From Thiolinea disciformis DSM 14473 (lineage in GTDB: Bacteria; Pseudomonadota; Gammaproteobacteria; Thiotrichales; Thiotrichaceae), in assembly GCF_000371925.1 (NCBI RefSeq), contig NZ_AQVE01000025.1, positions 1 to 62,409 of the forward strand: a DNA stretch of 62,409 bases. Reading direction: 5' to 3'. Of the stretch, positions 54,440-62,163 are shown in pieces. Position 1 is the stretch's first letter. Every line of letters starts with the position of its first letter. The position numbers and the translations under genes are program-made. The notes below the pieces were generated by a model that was given only the letters and a program-made list of their open reading frames with translations, did no database searches and was not told the origin of the DNA.

Positions 54440-54835
54440 CTAAACCCAATTTTCTAGGCGCAATCCCTCAACCCGCTCAAACTCCTTGAGATTATTCGTC
54501 ACCAGCACCGCATCCAGTGCCAAGGCATGAGCGGCAATCAACATATCTAAACTACCAATCGTCTTGCCACTGGCTTGCAACGCATGACGCAATTGCGCGT
54601 AATGCCAGATTGCTTGATCGTTATACGGGCAAATCTCTAAGGGCGCTAAAAACTTATTCAGTGCCTGCTTATTCCGCTCCGAACCCGACTTCTCCACCCC
54701 AAACGCCAGCTCAGAGGCAGTAATACTAGAGATGGCCAACTGCCCCAAGGAGTATTGCTTAAACCGCTCAAACACCTGCGCAGGCCGATGATTAATAACA
54801 TAGATGCAGGTATTAGTATCCAATAGATACATCAC
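54440..54835 (-). CDS. vapC: VapC-family PIN-domain toxin
   Basis: 131 aa PIN nuclease with the acidic residues in MYLLDTNTCIYVI, SSITASELAFGVEKS, IGSLDMLIAAHALAL and LVTNNLKEFERV. VapC cleaves tRNA or rRNA. Overlaps vapB by 4 bp. Confidence 0.94.
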   Translation of the reverse strand: MMYLLDTNTCIYVINHRPAQVFERFKQYSLGQLAISSITASELAFGVEKSGSERNKQALNKFLAPLEICPYNDQAIWHYAQLRHALQASGKTIGSLDMLIAAHALALDAVLVTNNLKEFERVEGLRLENWV

Positions 54836-55065
54836 AACAACACCTCCCGCGCCTGCTCGCCCTGCTCGTCTCGCTCCAAGACAAAACCGACTTCAAACTC
54901 TGCCAGTGCTTCTTGCATGATGACCCAAGGATTATCCAGCGGTAGCAATAATACCCCATTCCCAAACGCCTTCACCGCGACTGTATCCGCATTAAAACGA
55001 AAAGCCTTCGGTAGCCGCACCGCTTGGCTACGCCCCGTCTGAAAAATTCTAGCCGTCTCCATCAT
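54832..55065 (-). CDS. vapB: VapB-family antitoxin
   Basis: 77 aa (a second ATG follows at once). The AbrB-type N-terminus ARIFQTGRSQAVRLPKAFRF binds the operator and the C-terminus wraps VapC. The region upstream (55082-55175) contains several GATACC/AATACC motifs that may be its operator. Confidence 0.93.
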   Translation of the reverse strand: MMETARIFQTGRSQAVRLPKAFRFNADTVAVKAFGNGVLLLPLDNPWVIMQEALAEFEVGFVLERDEQGEQAREVLL

Positions 55066-55134
55066 GGCCTCCTTAGATACCTACTCTTGATACCTATCAG
55101 TATAGCAGCTTGGTTTTAATCATATAGTATTTTT

Positions 55135-55175
55135 AATACCTTTGGTATTGACTTTAAATAAATACCAGAGGTACT
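55135..55175. promoter_or_regulatory. AATACC-N3-GGTATT operator pair upstream of the long operon
   Basis: A perfect dyad AATACCTTTGGTATT (55135-55149) and a near copy AATACCAGAGGTACT (55161-55175) lie 26 bp apart. They match the dyads between the Cro- and CI-like genes at 52217-52256. They sit between divergent vapB and the plus-strand operon starting at 55343, so control of either is possible. Confidence 0.6.
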
Positions 55176-55211
55176 ATTAAACCACTGGCAGCCCACACGC
55201 TGCAAAGCAAA

Positions 55212-55288
55212 CCTTACATAAGCCGCTTGACCGGATTTAATCAGATACCAGTGTTAACGCAACCGCCAGTTAGGCGGCTTATGCAAGG
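55212..55288. repeat. Inverted repeat in the leader of the FtsK-transglycosylase operon
   Basis: Arms with core CATAAGCCGC (55217-55226) and GCGGCTTATG (55274-55283) extend to about 14 bp with one mismatch, and enclose a second dyad CCGCC/GGCGG (55263-55277). GGGC/GCCC at 55298-55311 follows. It could be an mRNA leader structure or an origin/transfer site; nothing decides between them. Confidence 0.55.
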
Positions 55289-55342
55289 ACGGCGTAACGG
55301 GCAAGAAGCCCAAACAATTAAAACAACAACCAAGGACTAAAA

Positions 55343-55573
55343 ATGAAATTCAACGTAACAACAGGGGCATTACTCATTCTGCTTGCCACCGCGCAAGCCG
55401 CCGAACAACCCAAGGACATTTGTAAAACCGATGGACAAACACAAGCCGCCGAACAAATCAAAAAGGAATGCGCTTTATCAGCAGACCCTAGCGCTTGCGA
55501 AAAACAAGCCAAAGCACTCTACGACGCGCTGGTGGATATCCACTGCGCACGCCCATCCAAGGAGCATCAGTGA
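55343..55573 (+). CDS. Small exported Cys-containing protein
   Basis: 76 aa with a signal peptide (FNVTTGALLILLATAQA). The mature part has four Cys (DICKTD, KKECAL, SACEKQ, IHCARP) which could form two disulfides in the periplasm. AAGGA precedes the ATG. First gene of a long plus-strand operon. No family recognised; a minor structural or pilin-like protein is only a guess. Confidence 0.7.
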   Translation: MKFNVTTGALLILLATAQAAEQPKDICKTDGQTQAAEQIKKECALSADPSACEKQAKALYDALVDIHCARPSKEHQ

Positions 55574-55806
55574 TGGCCAAACTCCTGCTCATCGGAACCC
55601 TAGCAGGACAACCGGCAATGAATGCTGACGTGACCTTAATGATTAACGGTACTGAGTACCAAACACACACCAAACGCCTTGAGCTGCCCGCAGGCACTTA
55701 CAAAGTTTGCGCCAAGCTCAAAGACAGAAAAGAACACTGCCGCACGGTGCTAGTGCAAGCAGGAACGAATAACAAGGTAGCGATACCTTTGGATGCTAAG
55801 GACTAA
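55573..55806 (+). CDS. Hypothetical 77-aa beta-rich protein
   Basis: ATG at 55573 overlaps the last base of the upstream stop. The strand-rich body (LLLIGTLAGQPAMNADVTLMINGTEYQTHTKRLELPAGTYKVCAKL) with two Cys looks like a small PEGA or carboxypeptidase-regulatory-like beta sandwich. No clear signal peptide. Function unknown. Confidence 0.65.
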   Translation: MAKLLLIGTLAGQPAMNADVTLMINGTEYQTHTKRLELPAGTYKVCAKLKDRKEHCRTVLVQAGTNNKVAIPLDAKD

Positions 55807-55809
55807 ACC

Positions 55810-56025
55810 ATGAGCTTAATCCCTGAAAAACAGCAAGAGCTGGATCAATTCAAAAGAGAAGTAGATGCATTATCAGTGAAGTTTTTTGAGCTTGCCCAGC
55901 AAGAAAAAGCTAATGCAAAGGTAGCGCTAACCGCTGCCATGAAATTAATTTACGCAAGCTATAAAAAATTCCCAGAAACAGATAAGGCCATCCTTAAGGC
56001 CAGTGTTTTTGAGATTTTCAAATAG
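55810..56025 (+). CDS. Hypothetical 71-aa helical protein
   Basis: Helical and heptad-rich (EKQQELDQFKREVDALSVKFFELAQQEKANAKVAL). Starts 3 bp after the upstream stop. No family recognised. Confidence 0.62.
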   Translation: MSLIPEKQQELDQFKREVDALSVKFFELAQQEKANAKVALTAAMKLIYASYKKFPETDKAILKASVFEIFK

Positions 56026-56052
56026 AAAAGGCCACCCAAAGGCAGCCTTTCG
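56026..56052 (+). terminator. Weak hairpin within the operon
   Basis: AAAAGGC and GCCTTTC arms with GG/CC pairs between them, right after the stop of the 71-aa gene. No long T run follows, so it may attenuate or process rather than stop transcription. Confidence 0.5.
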
Positions 56053-56117
56053 TTACCAAATCAACCCGTCAAGCCGTGGAAAGTGAGACGGGCTAATTCA
56101 GAAAGAGAGAACAGTAT

Positions 56118-56318
56118 ATGCAAATTGGGCCAATGATGAAACTACCACTAGCGGCCAGTCTAGTAATTAGCACTGCCCGTGCGGACAAAAAACTAGCTGA
56201 ACAAGCAGCAGAACTGATTAAACAAGACCGCATCCGCACAGCACTTGCACAAAACCCTGTCCTAGCCCATTTAGCGCAGCAAATTGCTAAGCAAGTACGG
56301 AAGGGAGGCAAAGCATGA
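56118..56318 (+). CDS. Hypothetical 66-aa protein
   Basis: Hydrophobic N-terminus (MMKLPLAASLVISTARA) resembling a signal or anchor, then a charged helix ending in basic residues (AKQVRKGGKA). Overlaps the next gene by 4 bp. Confidence 0.6.
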   Translation: MQIGPMMKLPLAASLVISTARADKKLAEQAAELIKQDRIRTALAQNPVLAHLAQQIAKQVRKGGKA

Positions 56319-57250
56319 CCACCGCAACCGCCCTCCGTATCACCGCCGCCATCAGTAGCATCACCAGCGCCGCCGCCGCTTATCCTGTCGCGGCTAGCAT
56401 GTTTGGCACGTTAGCCGGTGGCGTAATCGTGACCAGCTCAGCAGCCGTTATCTATGCAGGCTGGCATTATGTTGGCACAGAAACAGCCACCGACCAACTC
56501 AGCATAATCAAGCGAGTAGGGGCAGGCTTAGCCGCCAGTATTTTTGCCGTCGGCATGGTGGCAGGTATCTACACCAGCGCCAGCCAATCTGTTGCCCTTA
56601 CTACTCAAACTAACGCAAAAGCAGCCGATGCATTATACGAGCAGCAAGAAGCCAGCCGGATTAAAACCCTAGAAACCCTCACTCAAGAACTAAGCCTGAC
56701 CAGTAAGAAGAATAATCCTGCTGAATACACCCGCTTACAAGATCAAATCAGCAAACTCAGTACACCGACTGAGCGTACTTTTACTGCCACTGAAAAAGCA
56801 AGCAGCCAAATTCCAGCCGCTTACAAGTGGGGCATAGCCGCTACTTTTGAAGTGGTCACACCCGCCTTACTGCTCTTAGCCGGACTTTTTGCCCGCCGTC
56901 GCTCGGTTGACAAGCAGTTGACAGCAGTTGACAGGGTTGACGCCGCGTCAACAACCCCGTCAACCCTGCGTCAACCCCAACAAGAAGCCACTTTAAGCCA
57001 AGACGCTGAGCAACTAGAACAAGCGAATTGCCTACTTGATGCACTAGCTGACCAAAAAATCAGAGTAAACAAAGAAGGCTGCATCACCGCCGCCGCCTTA
57101 GAAGAAAGCCAACACTGCACCAATCGCCAAGCACGCGCTGCCATCAGTGCTGCCGTCGAGCATGGCTACTTAATTAAAGAAGGTGAGGGCGGCGCTACCC
57201 GCTACCGCTACCCCAATCGCCAACAAACAACCTTGTGGAGAGTAAAATAA
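56315..57250 (+). CDS. Membrane protein with coiled coil, repetitive linker and winged-helix-like C-terminus
   Basis: 311 aa. Hydrophobic segments at about 25-50 and 65-90 precede a charged helix with heptads (ADALYEQQEASRIKTLETLTQELSL, about 105-150). Another transmembrane segment (about 175-195) and a Ser/Thr/Pro/Gln linker (about 195-240) follow. The C-terminus (ITAAALEESQHCTNRQARAAISAAVEHGYLIKEG then RYRYPN) resembles a winged helix. The linker DNA holds a phased GTTGAC/GTCAAC array. Layout parallels the satellite protein at 11518-12876. Possible role: tether element DNA to the membrane; not proven. Confidence 0.72.
   Translation: MTTATALRITAAISSITSAAAAYPVAASMFGTLAGGVIVTSSAAVIYAGWHYVGTETATDQLSIIKRVGAGLAASIFAVGMVAGIYTSASQSVALTTQTNAKAADALYEQQEASRIKTLETLTQELSLTSKKNNPAEYTRLQDQISKLSTPTERTFTATEKASSQIPAAYKWGIAATFEVVTPALLLLAGLFARRRSVDKQLTAVDRVDAASTTPSTLRQPQQEATLSQDAEQLEQANCLLDALADQKIRVNKEGCITAAALEESQHCTNRQARAAISAAVEHGYLIKEGEGGATRYRYPNRQQTTLWRVK
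56906..56978. repeat. Helically phased GTTGAC/GTCAAC array
   Basis: GTTGAC at 56906, 56917, 56927 and 56936, then GTCAAC at 56947, 56959 and 56970: seven copies 9-12 bp apart, switching orientation around the perfect dyad GTTGACGCCGCGTCAAC (56936-56952). The last 30 nt (56949-56978) recur in two later genes of the operon. This regular phasing fits an iteron-type binding site within coding DNA. Confidence 0.75.
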
Positions 57251-57822
57251 TGTCAGTATACAGCGTCAGCAACAGCGCCATGCCTAGCCTAATCGGCTAT
57301 GGTGGCTTAGCTATTAGCGCTTTAAGCGCCTTATCCCTCATTGCCGGTGGCCCTGCCATTATTGACCTCCCAGGCGATAACGTCATTGACTTTGCCGCCG
57401 CTGGTTTAACCTTCGTAGTGGCAGGTGCTATCCTCAAAAGTCGTGAACCCGTGGCCGCTTGGTTAGGGGCTGCCATGCTCACCGTGATGATTATGTATGC
57501 AGGTTTGCGCGTCGATACCAATCAAGCCAGCAACATGCTAGAGGCTGCCAAAAATGCCGCCACCAGTGGTGCACAAGCAGCAACTCAAGCAGTTGCCAGC
57601 GCGTCAACCACCGGCAACTACCAACAACAGCTTGCCAACTTCGGCAACAACCCGCGTCAACCCAGCGTCAACCCGACATGGGTAGCCGTTCGCCCACTCA
57701 CCAAAGCTGAATCAAACGAATGTGACCAGATCCCCGCGAAAGCATGGGTCAATACTGCCGCCGGTCAACGTAACTGCACACCGGCCACGGATGGCAACCG
57801 CTATGTATGGAGATGGCAATAA
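57250..57822 (+). CDS. Membrane protein of unknown function
   Basis: 190 aa; ATG overlaps the previous stop by 1 bp (TAATG). Three hydrophobic segments (about 12-35, 45-65, 72-90) are followed by an Ala/Thr-rich stretch and a C-terminal domain with two Cys (NECDQIP, QRNCTPA). A second GTCAAC array lies in its linker-coding part. Possibly envelope part of a transfer or particle machine. Confidence 0.65.
   Translation: MSVYSVSNSAMPSLIGYGGLAISALSALSLIAGGPAIIDLPGDNVIDFAAAGLTFVVAGAILKSREPVAAWLGAAMLTVMIMYAGLRVDTNQASNMLEAAKNAATSGAQAATQAVASASTTGNYQQQLANFGNNPRQPSVNPTWVAVRPLTKAESNECDQIPAKAWVNTAAGQRNCTPATDGNRYVWRWQ
57603..57674. repeat. Second GTCAAC cluster, second copy of the ~30-nt repeat
   Basis: GTCAAC at 57603, 57656 and 57667. 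The block 57645-57674 matches 56949-56978 and 59775-59804 apart from single-base differences and a shift of one base in the C/G run, so it is read in another frame in part. Confidence 0.65.
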
Positions 57823-58004
57823 TGACCAGCCTCATCCGCTATCTATCCCCTGTGTGGGGGTGGGTATTACTCTGGTGGCTAGTCTTTAGCGGCTCACTCT
57901 ACGCTTTCGTAGAAAATGCCGCCGGTGGCATGCTCAGCGCGTGGTTTGAACAACTACATGAACAACTAGGTTCATGGTCACATCTAATCGGGTGGGTGAA
58001 CTAA
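57822..58004 (+). CDS. 60-aa single-pass membrane protein
   Basis: ATG overlaps the upstream stop by 1 bp. One transmembrane segment (PVWGWVLLWWLVFSGSLYAFV) and a short amphipathic tail. Size and context recall small coat or pilot proteins; nothing specific recognised. Confidence 0.65.
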   Translation: MTSLIRYLSPVWGWVLLWWLVFSGSLYAFVENAAGGMLSAWFEQLHEQLGSWSHLIGWVN

Positions 58005-58891
58005 TGCAAGCCACCACTGAACGGGAACTCCTACGCCGCGTGCGTAGGATTGACAACAATCTCCTGCAAGTACAAGAACAAACCGCGCACCGTATGCCTC
58101 AATTATGGGCAGCGATCGTGGGTTTGCTAGTTTGCGCCATTGGCACGCACACCCTAGAAACTCGCAACATACCTTTTATTAGCGATTACTACGAACTCAG
58201 CACGGACTTTATCGCTAACAATGCCGCCACCGCTGGTGTAGCCGTCGGCGATTGGTTAGGTGACATTGACCGCAGCCTACCCACTGAAGCCACTGCACCC
58301 AATGGCACAGTCACCAGCACCATACTAGGCTTAAATGAACTCCAAACCTGCCGCCTGATGATGGCCCTGCGCGGCAGAGAATCCACCCACAACTACCAAA
58401 GCACCAACTGGGCTTACTACTTAGGCGGCTATCAATTCGGCGCATCCGCTTTAGCAGTGGTAGGCTTAATCCATCAATCCGCAGTAGATCAAGCACCACG
58501 TCGTGTACGCCAAGGCTTACCACCCCAGCACAAACAATTTTTGCTCAATACTGCCAACTGGAAGCAGGGCAGTGCTAATGACTTTCTAAATAACCCAGCG
58601 CTGCAAGACCGTGCTTTTATTGCCCTAGCCACTGCCAATGTCAAAGCAGGCTTTGCCTCTTGCGCACTCATAAAAACCAAACCAGAACGCATAGCAGGTT
58701 ATGTAGCAGCCGCCCACTTGAAAGGCTCAGGTGCGGCCAATAGCTGGTATTTACGTGGTAAAGATAGCCGCGATGGCAATGGTACCAATACCAGCGATTA
58801 CGCCCAAATGGGAGAGCGAGCCATCAATCAACGCAGCCAATATTGCCAAGAAAAATCACCCGAATCGACTAGCTGGAGCTTTTGGAAATGA
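58004..58891 (+). CDS. Membrane-anchored lytic transglycosylase-like protein
   Basis: 295 aa, ATG overlapping the upstream stop by 1 bp. After one N-terminal transmembrane helix (about 33-50) comes a lysozyme-like domain with the probable catalytic Glu in RGRESTHNYQ followed by YYLGGYQFGASAL, and a C-terminal YVAAAHLKGSG. Such enzymes open peptidoglycan for phage entry, secretion or conjugation. Next to the FtsK-type pump, a role in DNA transfer or particle release is likely. Confidence 0.78.
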   Translation: MQATTERELLRRVRRIDNNLLQVQEQTAHRMPQLWAAIVGLLVCAIGTHTLETRNIPFISDYYELSTDFIANNAATAGVAVGDWLGDIDRSLPTEATAPNGTVTSTILGLNELQTCRLMMALRGRESTHNYQSTNWAYYLGGYQFGASALAVVGLIHQSAVDQAPRRVRQGLPPQHKQFLLNTANWKQGSANDFLNNPALQDRAFIALATANVKAGFASCALIKTKPERIAGYVAAAHLKGSGAANSWYLRGKDSRDGNGTNTSDYAQMGERAINQRSQYCQEKSPESTSWSFWK

Positions 58892-59874
58892 ATACCTCAC
58901 CAATTACAAAAACCATCACCGCACCTGACCCAATCAGTCAAAAACAGCCTCAAAACCCGCTCGGGGACTTTTGGGGGGCATTTGGGGGGCTGTTTCCGGC
59001 GCAAAATGCAGCGAATTTGTCAGAAAATGACAGCACCGTTTTAAGCAGCGCAGTGCATCAAAAAATCAGAAACGGCTTAGAGCAGGTTGATTTACGCAAC
59101 AAAAAAGGCATAGAAGCTGCTCATAAATTATTTATGAGCGAGATAGGCTTGCGCCACATTGCAGACGCTGTAAAAGCCAATCAGGGCAACCGTGACCAAT
59201 ACATCAGCGGCTTGTTAAACCTTACTCAACAATACGACAGTGGGGCAGCTTGCTCCGTACGGGCCATTTGCCAAGCAGCGGCCATTGAAGGTTTAAGTAC
59301 TAATCTGCTGGAAACCAAGATCGCACCCATCTTGGTTGAATTAGGCATCATCGTGCGCCATTCCGAGAAATCTAGCCAGTGGCAAGCTTATGACCGCATT
59401 GGCAAGCATGAAAGCCAATGGCTAAAGACAGCCAAAGCTTTGCTAGAAGTCTCCGACGAGCGCTTAGAATTGCGCCGCCAACAAGCCAAAGCCGCCGATG
59501 AAGCCCGCTTACTCGATATTGCCAAAAAACAATTGGCCTTAGCTCAACAACGCAAACAACTAGCCATGAATGCCGCCCATGCCGCCGCAGAAGCCGAACG
59601 TATCACTGCCACCTTACCAGAAGATCATAGCCCTAGCACATGGATGAAAAGCAACCTAATGCCGCTGGTTATTATGGGCTTGTTTGGGGCAGTCATGATT
59701 AGCGGACTCAGCCAAGGCACAGGAACCCCTGGCAACAGCCCGTCAACCCCGTCAACTGAACTGGCAAGCTTCGGCAACAACCCCGTCAACCCAGCGTCAA
59801 CCCCCGCCAACCCTCATGACAAGCTGCCAAAACCAACCTTTACCACCGCCATGACACAGGAGGCCGCCCAATGA
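58888..59874 (+). CDS. Tail-anchored helical protein with possible HTH
   Basis: 328 aa from the ATG at 58888 (ATGA overlap). The middle has a putative wHTH (SVRAICQAAAIEGLSTNLLETKIAPILVELGI, about 130-165), then a long charged helix (about 195-250), a transmembrane segment (LMPLVIMGLFGAVMISGL, about 258-275) and a Pro-rich tail with the third GTCAAC cluster. Function unknown; perhaps a membrane-linked DNA-binding partner of the pump. Confidence 0.68.
   Translation: MNTSPITKTITAPDPISQKQPQNPLGDFWGAFGGLFPAQNAANLSENDSTVLSSAVHQKIRNGLEQVDLRNKKGIEAAHKLFMSEIGLRHIADAVKANQGNRDQYISGLLNLTQQYDSGAACSVRAICQAAAIEGLSTNLLETKIAPILVELGIIVRHSEKSSQWQAYDRIGKHESQWLKTAKALLEVSDERLELRRQQAKAADEARLLDIAKKQLALAQQRKQLAMNAAHAAAEAERITATLPEDHSPSTWMKSNLMPLVIMGLFGAVMISGLSQGTGTPGNSPSTPSTELASFGNNPVNPASTPANPHDKLPKPTFTTAMTQEAAQ
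59742..59804. repeat. Third GTCAAC cluster, third copy of the ~30-nt repeat
   Basis: GTCAAC at 59742, 59751, 59785 and 59796. The block 59775-59804 differs from 56949-56978 by one base. It encodes part of the Pro-rich tail here but other residues in the first gene. Confidence 0.7.
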
Positions 59875-61154
59875 TGCTTGGTAAGTTTGATCCCGATCAC
59901 CTCATCCCCCAAACGTGGGGCAGCATTGCTGCTGTACCTGTTATCACTGGCACAGTCATGGCCTTAACCGGCAGCCCTGTAGCCGCCGTCAGCACCTTAG
60001 CCGCCTGTTGGGCGGCTAACCAATACCGCACGCGCCATGAGCGTGACGGCTACTTATTTGCCTCTCCCTTACCTAGCTTGCTCAACACGGCACGCCAAGC
60101 CAGTAATGAAATGACGGAATTACTGGCTAACTATGGCATAACAGACAGCAAACCTGCCGGTACACAACCAGGCCCAGTATTAACACGCCATCTGATTAAG
60201 CTGGCTACAGGGACACGCTTAGGCAAGCTGCCGACTGACGACATGGCTAGAGACTTAGGTGTCTCCACAGTGCAAGTGGCGGCTAATGCAGGTCGTGGCT
60301 TAATCGGCTTAGATATTCCAAGACCCGACCGTCAATACCCAACGCTAAGCGAGCTATTAGCAAGCACCGAATGGCAAAACCGCTCACCAGATATGCTATT
60401 ACCTTGCTGTCCTGCGGTTGATCAATTCGGTAATGCTTTGGTTTTTGATCTAGCCACCACACCCCATTTAGTGGTAGCCGGTACAACCGGAAGCGGAAAA
60501 TCCGTGGCAGCTAATGCCATGCTTTTATCATTGATAGCCTCCGGTGCTGACTTCCGCCTGATGATTGCCGACGGTAAAGGTGAAGACTTCGCAGACCGTT
60601 ATCAGCAAAGTCGCTACCTGATTAATCCAGTCGATCTACCCAAGGATGCTGAAACTCCACCCGCCGCCGTGGCCAAAGAAATTCCCACGATGCGTGACCA
60701 AGTCTTGTGGCTCACTCAAGAAATGGATCGCCGCTTAGCCACAGGTGATAAACCTTTTCCCCTTATTTTTGTTTGTGACGAACTTGCGGATATCGTCATG
60801 CAAGATGACAAAGACAAAACCATCACCAAGGCATTAGCCCGCATCGCCCAGAAAGCACGCTCTGCCAAAATCCACATGATCTTGATTACCCAATATCCAA
60901 CTGCGGACGTAGTACACCCACTGATTGCCGCCAACACCCCCAGCCGCCTGGGCCTCATGGTCGATAAAGATCACCAAAGTCGAGTGGTAATAGGTGATAG
61001 TGGCTGCGAAGAACTACTAGGCAAAGGCGACGGCTTACTAAAAATCGCAGGCTCAGGTATTCAACGCATCCATGCCGCCAATATTCAAGATAGTGATTTT
61101 AAAAATATTCATACGGAAGCGTTTAGGCGCTTGAATGGAGAATGGAAGCCATGA
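59871..61154 (+). CDS. FtsK/SpoIIIE-type DNA translocase
   Basis: 427 aa. A short N-terminal membrane region (about 12-50) precedes an HTH-like part (DDMARDLGVSTVQVAANAG) and the motor with Walker A GTTGSGKSVAANA (about 203), Walker B LIFVCDELADI (about 298) and ITQYPTADVVHPLIAANTP. Closest in kind to FtsK-motor proteins that pump double-stranded DNA. No chromosomal FtsK gamma domain is present. In actinomycetes a similar single FtsK-like protein transfers whole elements; here it comes with a transglycosylase. Confidence 0.9.
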   Translation: MMLGKFDPDHLIPQTWGSIAAVPVITGTVMALTGSPVAAVSTLAACWAANQYRTRHERDGYLFASPLPSLLNTARQASNEMTELLANYGITDSKPAGTQPGPVLTRHLIKLATGTRLGKLPTDDMARDLGVSTVQVAANAGRGLIGLDIPRPDRQYPTLSELLASTEWQNRSPDMLLPCCPAVDQFGNALVFDLATTPHLVVAGTTGSGKSVAANAMLLSLIASGADFRLMIADGKGEDFADRYQQSRYLINPVDLPKDAETPPAAVAKEIPTMRDQVLWLTQEMDRRLATGDKPFPLIFVCDELADIVMQDDKDKTITKALARIAQKARSAKIHMILITQYPTADVVHPLIAANTPSRLGLMVDKDHQSRVVIGDSGCEELLGKGDGLLKIAGSGIQRIHAANIQDSDFKNIHTEAFRRLNGEWKP

Positions 61155-61390
61155 GCATGTTGAGCAATTACGATAGGGAGTTAATCATCAAAAGGGCCGT
61201 TGCATTAGGGGATTTCAAACTGACCTACAACAAACAACACAAAATCTGGAGTGTCAAAAATCAGTTTAACGAAACGCTTAGCAGCAGCGCAGTCAATGCC
61301 CATGAAGCACTGAAGGCCGCCGCACTACTTGAATACCAAAAACAACAGCAATTTTTAGCAACCTATAGCCACTTATGGCTGGCAGCGTGA
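61151..61390 (+). CDS. Hypothetical 79-aa protein
   Basis: ATG at 61151 overlaps the translocase stop (ATGA). Mixed alpha/beta and charged (DRELIIKRAVALGDFKLTYNKQHKIW), no family recognised. Coupled within the operon. Confidence 0.62.
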   Translation: MSMLSNYDRELIIKRAVALGDFKLTYNKQHKIWSVKNQFNETLSSSAVNAHEALKAAALLEYQKQQQFLATYSHLWLAA

Positions 61391-61398
61391 GGATAGAT

Positions 61399-61665
61399 AT
61401 GCAATACAACCGCGTCAGAGCCAAAGAATGGCTCGAAAATTACTACCACGGCGAAGACCGCCCAACCTTAACCACGGTCTTGAATCGCCTGAAAGCGGGC
61501 GTGCTCCCTGGGTCGAATGCCAGTGGCGAATGGGTCGTGTATTGCGACGTACACTACGAACCCATCAAATTAGACCCTGATCCCTCAAAACCCGAACGAA
61601 AATCCAGCAAACCACCAACCACTGGCAATCGGTTTGTCGATAATATTATTGCTCAACACACTTAA
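61399..61665 (+). CDS. Excisionase-like small protein
   Basis: 88 aa from the ATG at 61399, chosen for GAGGA 5 nt upstream. The start RVRAKEWLENYYHGEDRPTLTTVLNRLKAGVLPG followed by WVVYCD looks like a winged-helix excisionase. It lies 12 bp before the integrase, the usual xis-int order. Confidence 0.6.
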   Translation: MQYNRVRAKEWLENYYHGEDRPTLTTVLNRLKAGVLPGSNASGEWVVYCDVHYEPIKLDPDPSKPERKSSKPPTTGNRFVDNIIAQHT

Positions 61666-61677
61666 AGGGCTAAACCA

Positions 61678-62163
61678 ATGCCACCCACGCGCAGAAGTCG
61701 CCAGAATAACGATCTGACCGGCACGCACATAAAAGTCATCAAACGTAAAAACTACGATGATTATTATTATATTATGCCAGACGGCAAGCCCGTGCCCTTG
61801 GTAGATGCCAACGGCACGAAAGCCACCCGCGCCGAAGCCATTGAGGCCGCACACCAGCTCAATAGTATTTATCGTAAATCGGGCGAGCTGGTGCAGTCGG
61901 TCATTAATCGTAAAGAAACACCCAAAACCCCCAAGGTGTTGGATAGTTTTAATAAGGTGCTGGATTTGGCCCTAGAAAAGAAAGCCAAACCCTTTAGGGT
62001 GTCGCCCGACACTTTAAAAGAAAAGCGCTATAAAGTAGAGCAATATCGGCGCGAATGGGGAGAACGCAGCATTAGCAGCTTCACCACAGCGGATATATCG
62101 GCATTTTTAGATAAACAAGCTGAACACCCGGGTCGTGATTTAAGGGAGTTGAAAACGCTTTGA
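61678..62163 (+). pseudogene. Tyrosine integrase N-terminus, cut by an IS1-family element
   Basis: 161 residues: a short arm-binding beta domain (about 15-60, KVIKRKNYDDYYYIMPDG) and the start of a core-binding SAM-like domain (LKEKRYKVEQYRREWGERSISSFTTADISAFLDKQ). The catalytic domain is absent: the frame ends shortly after where IS1-type sequence begins. The true element end must lie beyond the IS, outside the window. Confidence 0.78.

Noticed and set aside
55212-55311. Dyad resembling an integron attC site.
   Set aside because: Arms lack the required R/L box order and spacing, and no cassette or integrase of that type is present.
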